Positions 14,252 through 20,575 of a stretch of DNA of 20,575 nt are shown piece by piece (position 1 is the first letter of the stretch; every line of letters begins with the position of its first letter). A program made the translations under genes and the position numbers. The stretch comes from JBAZTA01 sp964588175. Its GTDB lineage: Bacteria; Omnitrophota; Gorgyraeia; Gygaellales; Profunditerraquicolaceae. Location of the stretch: assembly GCA_964588175.1 (NCBI GenBank), contig CAZPNW010000095.1, forward strand, positions 1 through 20,575, in the 5' to 3' direction. The notes below the pieces were generated by a model. That model was not told the DNA's origin and made no database searches. It saw nothing but the letters and a program-made list of their open reading frames with translations.

Positions 14252-16225
14252 CTAGAGAGTTTTTTCTTTTAATGCATGGATCTTATCGCGGAGGAGCGCT
14301 GCTTGTTCAAATTGTAAATTCCTCGCAGCCAGCTCCATTTCATATTCTAATCCGGCAATATATTCGCGCATTTCATAATCTTCTTTTCCCTCGCCCGTGA
14401 GCCCCTGTACGAAACTTTCCGCGTCCGCGATATCTTCAATGCCTTCTTTTATCGCTTTTTCAATCGAACGGGGAGTGATATTATTCTTTTTATTGAATTC
14501 AATCTGGATAGCCCGGCGCCGGGAGCTTTCAAAAATAGATTTTTTCATTGAATCGGTGACTGTGTCCGCGTACATGATCACGGTGCCGTTAATATTGCGC
14601 GCGGCCCGGCCGGAGACCTGGATGAGCGATGTCGCCGACCGTAAGAATCCTTCTTTATCGGCGTCTAAGATCGCCACCAGGGAAACTTCCGGCAGATCAA
14701 GCCCTTCCCTGAGCAAGTTGATGCCGACTAAACAGTCAAAATCTTTTTTGCGCAGTTCCCTCAGTATTTTCGAACGTTCAATGGTCTCTATCTCTGAATG
14801 AAGGTATTTTACCCTGATTCCTTTCTCCTGTAAATAGGCGGTCAGATCTTCCGCCATTTTCTTGGTGAGCGTGGTCACCAGGGTGCGTTCATTGCGCTTT
14901 GCCCTTATTTTGACTTCTTTGATCAAATCATCAAGCTGGTTATCGGTAGGCTTAATGATGATTTCAGGGTCAATAAGGCCGGTCGGGCGGATGATCTGTT
15001 CTATGATCCTTCCTTTGCTGCGCTTGATCTCATAATCAGCGGGAGTTGCAGATACAAAGATAGTCTGTTTTATGAGGTCGTTAAATTCGCTGAAGGTCAG
15101 CGGCCGGTTATCCAGGCACGACGGCAGGCGGAAGCCGTATTCCACCAGCGTTTCTTTTCTTGCTTTATCTCCTTCATACATGCCGCGCACCTGCGGCAGG
15201 GTAACGTGAGATTCATCGATGATAGTGAGAAATTCACCCTTGAAATAATCCATCAGCGAATACGGGCGGGAACCTGCCGGCCTTCCGGTAAGATGGCGCG
15301 AATAATTTTCTATCCCCCGGCAGTAGCCGATCTCTTTAAGCATTTCTGTGTCATAGCGCGTACGGGATTCAAGCCTTTGGGCTTCCAGCAACTTGTTTTT
15401 CCCGCGTAAAACGCTCAATTGGCGGTCCAGCTCGTCATGTATCGAACCGATAGCCGCGTCAATACTGTCTTGAGAAACAATAAAATGTTTTGCCGGATAT
15501 ATCGCGACGCGATCAAGGAGGGTGATTACTTGTGCTGAAACAGGGTTAATTTCAGTTAACTTTTCAATGGTGTCGCCGCATAACTCGATACGCAGCGCTT
15601 TTTCCTGATACGAAGGATAGAGCTCGATACAATCTCCCCGCACCCGGAATTTTCCCCGGATGAATTCATAATCATTGCGTTCATATTGTATTTTGATGAA
15701 ATGTCTCAGGAGCTCATCCCGGGAGATGCATTGTCCTTTTTCAAGGCAAACCAGCATATCTTTATAATCTTCCGGATTGCCTAAGTTATAGATACAGGAT
15801 ACTGAAGCTATGATCACGACATCAGAACGTGACATAAGGTTTGTGGTAGCTGAAAGGCGCAGGCGGTCGAGCCGGTCATTAATAGAAGAATCCTTTTCAA
15901 TATACGTGTCTGTCGATGGTATATAAGCTTCCGGCTGGTAATAATCGTAGTAACTGACAAAATATTCTACCGCGTTATTCGGGAAGAATTCTTTGAATTC
16001 AGAGTAAAGCTGGGCAGCGAGGGTTTTATTATGCGAGATGATCAGTGTCGGCAGATTGACCTTTTCAATGATATTGGCCAGGGTGAACGTTTTACCTGAA
16101 CCGGTCACTCCCAAAAGCGTTTGAAAAGGATTCCCTTCCCGGATCGACCTGGTCAATGCTTCTATTGCTTTCGGCTGGTCGCCGCAAGGTTTGAATTGTG
16201 CTGAGGAAAGCGTGAATTTTTGCAT
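14252..16225 (-). CDS. uvrB: Excinuclease ABC subunit B
   Basis: UvrB is the damage-verifying helicase-like subunit of nucleotide excision repair. With the start at 16225 the protein has 657 residues, the usual family length, and begins MQKFTLSSAQFKPCGDQPKA as other UvrB proteins do. Walker A is GVTGSGKT (39-46), the beta-hairpin region carries YYDYYQPEAYIP, Walker B is DESH (337-340), the helicase motifs VATLVTTLT-like and VSGRAARN are present, and a C-terminal UVR domain (AARNLQFEQAALLRDKI) binds UvrC. A TTG at 16258 and an ATG at 16255 lie in frame further upstream, but those extra residues do not match the family. A hairpin covers the leader (see 16233-16266), so initiation may be controlled. 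Confidence 0.97.
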   Translation of the reverse strand: MQKFTLSSAQFKPCGDQPKAIEALTRSIREGNPFQTLLGVTGSGKTFTLANIIEKVNLPTLIISHNKTLAAQLYSEFKEFFPNNAVEYFVSYYDYYQPEAYIPSTDTYIEKDSSINDRLDRLRLSATTNLMSRSDVVIIASVSCIYNLGNPEDYKDMLVCLEKGQCISRDELLRHFIKIQYERNDYEFIRGKFRVRGDCIELYPSYQEKALRIELCGDTIEKLTEINPVSAQVITLLDRVAIYPAKHFIVSQDSIDAAIGSIHDELDRQLSVLRGKNKLLEAQRLESRTRYDTEMLKEIGYCRGIENYSRHLTGRPAGSRPYSLMDYFKGEFLTIIDESHVTLPQVRGMYEGDKARKETLVEYGFRLPSCLDNRPLTFSEFNDLIKQTIFVSATPADYEIKRSKGRIIEQIIRPTGLIDPEIIIKPTDNQLDDLIKEVKIRAKRNERTLVTTLTKKMAEDLTAYLQEKGIRVKYLHSEIETIERSKILRELRKKDFDCLVGINLLREGLDLPEVSLVAILDADKEGFLRSATSLIQVSGRAARNINGTVIMYADTVTDSMKKSIFESSRRRAIQIEFNKKNNITPRSIEKAIKEGIEDIADAESFVQGLTGEGKEDYEMREYIAGLEYEMELAARNLQFEQAALLRDKIHALKEKTL

Positions 16226-16232
16226 GAAATCA

Positions 16233-16266
16233 AACAGCCATTGATACTCCCTCATCAATGGCTGTT
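16233..16266 (-). repeat. Perfect 13-bp inverted repeat with 8-nt loop just ahead of uvrB
   Basis: The arms AACAGCCATTGAT and ATCAATGGCTGTT pair perfectly across the loop GAGGGAGT (minus strand). The loop carries the only purine-rich, Shine-Dalgarno-like stretch near the uvrB start; the foot of the stem ends 7 nt before the ATG at 16225. There is no T run after it, so it does not look like a rho-independent terminator. A translational control element or an mRNA processing/stability hairpin between nadC and uvrB is possible. Confidence 0.7.
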
Positions 16267-16299
16267 CTCTTACCGTATCAAGGTTTTCTAGGGTCGTAT

Positions 16300-17187
16300 T
16301 TATTCCGGCAGGATATCTAAACTGATATCCGCGGACTTAAATGAATGGGTTAAGTCCCCGACCGAAATAATATCAACACCGGTTGCCGCAAGCTTCTTTA
16401 CGATCTTAATATTAACTCCTCCTGAAGTCTCGAGTTTTGTCTTGGGGTGATGGCTGTCAAAGCGGGTGTTATCACGGATCTTTACCGCTTTCTTAACATC
16501 GGCAATATCCATATTGTCCAGCATGATGACATCCGGTTTAAAGCGCAGCGCGTGGTTGAACTCTTGCATATTCTGCACTTCAATTTCGATCTTATATCCT
16601 TTCGGAACTTTGGGGAATTGATGGTAGCCATCCATGATCTGGATATGGTTGTCTTTTATCAGGATCATTTCATCCAAAGCCATGCGGTGGTTAAATCCGC
16701 CTCCGATACGTACGGCGTATTTTTGCAGTTCCCTCAAACCCGGCATCGTTTTACGGGTGTCGGTGATCTTGACTTTATACGGTTTTACTTTTTCGACATA
16801 TTCCCTGGTTTTTGTCGCGATTCCCGAAAGCATGCTTAAAAGATTAAGCCCGACCCGCTCTGCGCTGAGGATACTGTGGGCTTTCCCTTCGATAAGGGCG
16901 ATCCGCTTGTTTTTTTTAACGCTGTGGCCTTCTTTTACTTGAGGGGAAAAAACGATCTGTTTATCTACCGTGTTAAAAACCCTTTCGATCACATCCATAC
17001 CGCAGATCACGCAATCTTGTTTTGCGATCAAGATAGCTTTGATATGCTTATCCTGAGGGATGGTTAATTGCGTCGTGATATCCCCTTTACCGATATCTTC
17101 GCATAAGGCGTGCCTGACAATACTATCGAGTTTACTCTGGTCCAAACTTGGTTCTGCGTGAGAAAGAAAATATTTATTGGAGTCCAT
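16300..17187 (-). CDS. nadC: Nicotinate-nucleotide diphosphorylase (carboxylating), quinolinate phosphoribosyltransferase
   Basis: This 295-residue enzyme converts quinolinate and PRPP to nicotinate mononucleotide in de novo NAD synthesis. Family motifs are intact: EDIGKGDITT (30-39), SAERVGLNLLSMLSGIAT, TRKTMPGLR (144-152), the GGGFNHRM substrate-binding block (162-169), LIKDNHI and LETSGGVN, with the phosphate-binding ISVGDLTHS near the C-terminus. Length is slightly above the usual 280 because of a short N-terminal extension. The start overlaps the end of valS by 14 nt, and its strong AAAGGAGGTG ribosome-binding site lies inside the valS coding end, indicating coupling. Confidence 0.97.
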   Translation of the reverse strand: MDSNKYFLSHAEPSLDQSKLDSIVRHALCEDIGKGDITTQLTIPQDKHIKAILIAKQDCVICGMDVIERVFNTVDKQIVFSPQVKEGHSVKKNKRIALIEGKAHSILSAERVGLNLLSMLSGIATKTREYVEKVKPYKVKITDTRKTMPGLRELQKYAVRIGGGFNHRMALDEMILIKDNHIQIMDGYHQFPKVPKGYKIEIEVQNMQEFNHALRFKPDVIMLDNMDIADVKKAVKIRDNTRFDSHHPKTKLETSGGVNIKIVKKLAATGVDIISVGDLTHSFKSADISLDILPE

Positions 17188-19861
17188 CGCGCACCTCCTT
17201 TTGTTTTTTTAACTTTTCGTTAAGTTCCGACAGTTTGATCTTTTCCTTTTCCACTATCTCCTGCGGTGCCCGTTTCACGAAGTTTTCATTCGACAAAAGA
17301 TTATTTTTCGCTTTGATCTCGGTAATGGTTTTTTGTATCTCGCTCTCTATCTTGTTTTTATGCTTTTGGGTGTCCAGGACTCCGGATAGCAGAATAACGA
17401 TATGCGCTTCGTTTAAGACTAGATCGAATTGTCCCGGTGAGTGGGTGTATTCTGCTTGGCCAGCCGTGCTCATAAGCTTGTTTTTTGAAACATTTTCAAT
17501 TTGCGTTGCAAGAGATTGAAAGAGTTTTTGCGTGCTTTCAGAAGCGAAGATCTTATATTTCAGGATACTGGTGATCGGGATCTCAAGTTCAGAGCGTATG
17601 TTGCGGATCGCGGTGACCGCGACAAATACCAGGGACATTTTTTCCTCGACCTTTCTATTAATGAGGTTAGTTTGCAGGTGCGGCCATGCCTGGATCATGA
17701 TCGATCCCGCTTCCGGTTGAATACGGTGCCAGATCTCTTCCGTAATAAACGGCATGAAAGGATGAATGACCCGCAAGAATTTTTCCAATACTTTATACAT
17801 GATAAGCTGGTTGTTCGGGTTTTTGATATCGGTTTTTATCAATTCAAGATACCAGTCGCAGAAGTCATGCCAGAAAAATCCGTATAAAAGGTTGGCGGCC
17901 TCATTAAACTTAAAAGAGTCCAGGTTTTTATTCACGTCTTTGATCACGGAATACAAACGGCTCAATATCCAGAGGTTAACGATATCGAGTTGGTTGCTCT
18001 TAACATAAACGCAGAGGTCGCCTTTGATATGCGCAGCATCCAGATTCATTAAAATAAAACGGGATGCGTTCCATATTTTATTCGCGAAGTTCCTGCCTTG
18101 CTCAAAGCGTTCTTTGGATAAATAAACATCCTGGCCCTGGGCAGTAATCGATATAAGGCTGAAACGCAGCGCGTCAGTCCCGTATTCGTTTATGATCTCA
18201 AGCGGATCGATAATGTTACCGAGTGATTTCGACATCTTCTTGCCTTCAATGTCCCTGACAGTGCCGTGTATATAGACATCTTTAAACGGGATATCTTTCA
18301 TAAATTCAAGTCCGGACATGATCATTCGCGCTACCCAGAAGAAAATGATCTCAGGCGCGGTTACCAGGACTGAAGTCGGATAAAAATAGCCTAATTCTTG
18401 TTGAGCCTGCAAGCGTTTGTCTTCTGGTAATGAATTAAACGGCCAGTAAAATGTCGCGAAGGGCCATAACCAGCTCGAAAACCAGGTGTCTAATACATCT
18501 GCATCCTGGTATATATCAGATGATCCGCAGTGCGGGCAAGCCGCCGGCTGATCCCGTGAAACAATGACTTTTGGCATTGGTGAGTCTTTCCCGGCGCAGG
18601 CGTTACAGTAATAGACCGGAATACGGTGCCCCCACCATATCTGGCGGGAGATACACCAGTCCTGGATGTTTTCCATCCAGTTCAAATATACTTTGGTCCA
18701 GCGTTTCGGATGAAACTTTATTTTACCTTTCTTCACGGCTTCTATCGCCGGTTTTGCCAGCGGGGACATTTTGACGAACCACTGTTTTGATAAATAAGGT
18801 TCGATAATAGTATGGCAGCGGTAGCAATGCCCTGCCGATAATTCGTGCGGCTGTATTTTTTCAAGCAGTCCCCGTATTTTAAGGTCCTCGATAATGACTT
18901 CCCGGGCTTCAAAGCGGTCCATATCTTTATAATCAGCGGCATTTTCGTTCATGCGGCCGTCAGGGAACATGACTTTGATGAACTGCAGGTTATGTTTTTT
19001 ACCCATTACGTAATCATTGGGATCATGAGCAGGGGTGACTTTTACCGCGCCTGTCCCGAATTTTGCGTCAACCATTTCATCTGCGATTATCTCGATCTCG
19101 CGGTTTACCAGCGGCAGCATAAGCTTTTTACCGATCAATTTCTTGTAACGCTTGTCTTTTGGGTTTACCGCGACGGCAGTGTCTCCCAGCATGGTTTCCG
19201 GGCGGGTGGTCGCGACGATCACAAAATCAGCGGGAGAATCTTTTAAAGGATATTTTAAGTAAAAGAGGTTCCCTTGTAATTGGTGATGAGGAGCTTCTTC
19301 GTCTGAAAGGGCAGTCTGGCAGCGCGGGCACCAGTTAATGATATAGTCGCCTTGATAAATAAGCCCTTTTTCATATAAATTGACAAATACTTCTTTGACA
19401 GCTCCGGAATAATCCTGGTCCATGGTGAAACGAAGCCTCTCCCAGTCGCAGGAAGAACCTAATTTCTTAAGCTGGCGGATAATGGTTTGGCCGTATTCTT
19501 CTTTCCATCGCCACACCCGTTCTATGAATTTTTCTCTTCCGAGGTCTTGGCGTTTGAGGTTTTCTTTGCTGAGCGATTTCTCAACCACATTTTGTGTCGC
19601 TATTCCCGCATGGTCTGTCCCCGGCATCCAAAGGGCGGCGTGACCTTTCATACGATGATACCGGGTTAAAATATCCTGGATACTGTTGTTGAGGGCATGT
19701 CCCATATGCAGGATACCGGTTACATTGGGAGGAGGAATAACGATACAGAACGGTTCTTTCGCAGGATCGGGTTGAGCGTGAAATAATCTCTTCTCCTGCC
19801 ATTCTGCGTACCACTTGTCCTCTATTTCTTTTGCGTTATAAACTTTTGGGATCTCATTCAT
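17174..19861 (-). CDS. valS: Valine--tRNA ligase
   Basis: This 895-residue class I aminoacyl-tRNA synthetase charges tRNA-Val. It shows PPNVTGILHMGHAL with the HIGH-type motif HMGH at 52-55, the editing (CP1) domain with TTRPETMLGDTAVAV and GTGAVKVTPAHDPNDY, the KMSKS loop at 542-546 (GKKMSKSLGN), the anticodon-binding domain, and a C-terminal coiled-coil arm typical of ValS (EKIKLSELNEKLKKQK). Cys pairs CNAC and CPHC around residues 420-450 and WCPRC near 180 look like zinc-binding inserts. Length is usual for the family. The gene follows DUF2997 by 32 nt and leads nadC. Confidence 0.98.
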   Translation of the reverse strand: MNEIPKVYNAKEIEDKWYAEWQEKRLFHAQPDPAKEPFCIVIPPPNVTGILHMGHALNNSIQDILTRYHRMKGHAALWMPGTDHAGIATQNVVEKSLSKENLKRQDLGREKFIERVWRWKEEYGQTIIRQLKKLGSSCDWERLRFTMDQDYSGAVKEVFVNLYEKGLIYQGDYIINWCPRCQTALSDEEAPHHQLQGNLFYLKYPLKDSPADFVIVATTRPETMLGDTAVAVNPKDKRYKKLIGKKLMLPLVNREIEIIADEMVDAKFGTGAVKVTPAHDPNDYVMGKKHNLQFIKVMFPDGRMNENAADYKDMDRFEAREVIIEDLKIRGLLEKIQPHELSAGHCYRCHTIIEPYLSKQWFVKMSPLAKPAIEAVKKGKIKFHPKRWTKVYLNWMENIQDWCISRQIWWGHRIPVYYCNACAGKDSPMPKVIVSRDQPAACPHCGSSDIYQDADVLDTWFSSWLWPFATFYWPFNSLPEDKRLQAQQELGYFYPTSVLVTAPEIIFFWVARMIMSGLEFMKDIPFKDVYIHGTVRDIEGKKMSKSLGNIIDPLEIINEYGTDALRFSLISITAQGQDVYLSKERFEQGRNFANKIWNASRFILMNLDAAHIKGDLCVYVKSNQLDIVNLWILSRLYSVIKDVNKNLDSFKFNEAANLLYGFFWHDFCDWYLELIKTDIKNPNNQLIMYKVLEKFLRVIHPFMPFITEEIWHRIQPEAGSIMIQAWPHLQTNLINRKVEEKMSLVFVAVTAIRNIRSELEIPITSILKYKIFASESTQKLFQSLATQIENVSKNKLMSTAGQAEYTHSPGQFDLVLNEAHIVILLSGVLDTQKHKNKIESEIQKTITEIKAKNNLLSNENFVKRAPQEIVEKEKIKLSELNEKLKKQKEVRDGLQ

Positions 19862-19893
19862 CGAAGTAATGTCCTGTTAGAAAAGCTTAAAAG

Positions 19894-20103
19894 CTATTTT
19901 TTCTTGAGTTTTGATTCGTTGGCTACCGTTGTGCCGGGTTGTTCGTAATATTCGCTGCTTAATTGTTTTTCCTGCAAAATCCCGACTTCTTTGGTGATCG
20001 ATTCAATGACTTTTAAACAGCCCGGGCCTTTCATTCCTTTGATATGCACTTTCAATTGCCCGTCATCAGAAATAAAAAGCTCGATTTCCTGTTTTGCGGC
20101 CAT
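19894..20103 (-). CDS. DUF2997 family small protein
   Basis: This 69-residue protein shows the DUF2997 pattern: an alternating strand start (QEIELFISDDGQLKVHIKG) followed by MKGPGCLKVIESITKEVG, where the Gly-x-x-Cys segment is characteristic, and a basic C-terminus. Function is unknown. In cyanobacteria and other bacteria this family is commonly encoded beside a DUF1257 (Ycf35) protein, as here. A GGAGG ribosome-binding site stands 5 nt before the ATG. Confidence 0.8.
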   Translation of the reverse strand: MAAKQEIELFISDDGQLKVHIKGMKGPGCLKVIESITKEVGILQEKQLSSEYYEQPGTTVANESKLKKK

Positions 20104-20115
20104 CGGGCCTCCTTT

Positions 20116-20505
20116 TTATGACCATTTACGCGCTACCAGGCGGATCGTGTTGTTTTTGACTTTTTCTTCCTGCGCGATAACATAGCCCTGTTTTTTAAGC
20201 TGGTCGATAACTACATTATAAGAGTAGCGCTGCCTGATTTTCTTTATGATATTTTGCTGGTCTTTTACCTGGGCGGAGCTTAAACCCGAACAATCAGTGA
20301 TCACTTTATAGTCGCCCTTGGCTGTTTTTTCAAAAGCGATCGCTTTCCCGTTTTTATCGGTGACGACCAGATCAGCTTTATGGATGACGCCGTCAGAGGT
20401 CTTCATCGTTGAAAGTTCACGGTATTCCATTCCCAGGTCGACGATCGATTTGATCAAGGCTGCCAGACAACGGATTTCAAGCCCAATGATACCTTCTCCT
20501 GACAC
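20116..20505 (-). CDS. DUF1257 (Ycf35-like) family protein
   Basis: This 129-residue protein fits DUF1257, the Ycf35 family: an N-terminal helix with LEIRCLAALIKSIVDLGMEY, a central strand-rich part (ADLVVTDKNGKAIAFEK and GDYKVITDCSG), and a C-terminal helix ending in YNVVIDQLKKQGYVIAQEE. The molecular role is unknown. The start is a GTG at 20505 preceded by a strong AAAGGAGGT site 5 nt upstream. The DUF2997 gene follows after 12 nt. The AAA-type ATPase sometimes found beside this pair is not in the window but could lie beyond the right edge. Confidence 0.78.
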   Translation of the reverse strand: MSGEGIIGLEIRCLAALIKSIVDLGMEYRELSTMKTSDGVIHKADLVVTDKNGKAIAFEKTAKGDYKVITDCSGLSSAQVKDQQNIIKKIRQRYSYNVVIDQLKKQGYVIAQEEKVKNNTIRLVARKWS

Positions 20506-20515
20506 AGAGTACCTC

Positions 20516-20548
20516 CTTTTAGCGCCGGGTGCTTTTAAGCGTTGGGTG
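20516..20548. repeat. Degenerate tandem repeat, two units of 16 and 17 bp
   Basis: On the plus strand CTTTTAGCGCCGGGTG (20516-20531) is followed directly by CTTTTAAGCGTTGGGTG (20532-20548). The units differ at two bases and one single-base indel. They lie in the leader of the DUF1257 gene and abut its ribosome-binding site. Confidence 0.6.
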
Positions 20549-20561
20549 CAGCAGTAAGCCT

Positions 20562-20575
20562 GCCTGCCGGCAGGC
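20562..20575. repeat. Perfect 14-bp GC-rich palindrome at the window edge
   Basis: GCCTGCCGGCAGGC is its own reverse complement and is preceded by a further TGCCT copy, so the element probably continues past the edge. Palindromes of this kind occur as dispersed repeats in some candidate-phylum genomes; that link is from memory. Only one copy is seen here. Confidence 0.55.

Noticed and set aside
16226..16258. Longer uvrB starting at the TTG 16258 or ATG 16255
   Set aside because: The extra 10-11 residues do not match UvrB N-termini, and MQKFTLSSAQF aligns with the family start; the upstream codons also lie inside the hairpin.
1..20575. CRISPR arrays, tRNA or rRNA genes, insertion sequences
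   Set aside because: No regularly spaced repeats, no cloverleaf with the conserved T-loop, and no transposase motifs were found on reading both strands; coding sequence fills almost the whole window.

Overview
All recognisable genes lie on the minus strand, so transcription runs from the right end to the left. No tRNA, rRNA, CRISPR array or transposase was seen. Base composition looks mid-40s percent GC by eye (not computed). The gene content (valS, nadC, uvrB and type III coaX packed together, a DUF1257/DUF2997 pair, B12-type radical SAM, many TTG/GTG and overlapping starts) suggests an uncultivated anaerobic bacterium. A candidate phylum such as Omnitrophota is my best guess, but it is an inference and not proven by this window.

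Right part (20575 to about 13495), housekeeping: a DUF1257 (Ycf35-like) gene, a DUF2997 gene, valine-tRNA ligase (valS), quinolinate phosphoribosyltransferase (nadC), excinuclease subunit B (uvrB) and type III pantothenate kinase (coaX). They are tightly spaced and probably co-transcribed. A perfect 13-bp hairpin sits just ahead of uvrB.

Middle and left part (13494 to 1), accessory: a 170-bp gap carries a near-consensus sigma-70 promoter and a pair of direct repeats. After it comes a very compact run of twelve complete genes plus one cut by the window edge. In order they encode: a small excisionase-type HTH protein; an acyl-ACP-reductase-like protein that lacks the expected catalytic Cys; a PlsC-type acyltransferase; a START-like (SRPBCC) domain fused to an acyl-ACP reductase (AAR) domain; a B12-binding radical SAM enzyme; a 7TM-GAF histidine kinase; a stand-alone receiver; two hot-dog thioesterase-like proteins; a second stand-alone receiver; a three-domain protein (SRPBCC, LuxD-like acyltransferase/thioesterase, SAM methyltransferase); a second 7TM-GAF histidine kinase; and the N-terminus of a membrane protein.

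Together these genes look like a self-contained fatty-acyl modification system joined to two paralogous phosphorelay modules. LuxD-like and hot-dog domains would release or transfer acyl groups from carriers. The AAR domain would reduce acyl thioester to aldehyde. The methyltransferase, radical SAM enzyme and PlsC could modify or esterify the product. The SRPBCC domains could hold the lipid, and the two membrane kinases could sense it or a related envelope state. LuxD-type chemistry combined with cyanobacterial-type AAR, each fused to the same kind of lipid-binding domain, is the candidate previously undescribed system. The product and signal are unknown.
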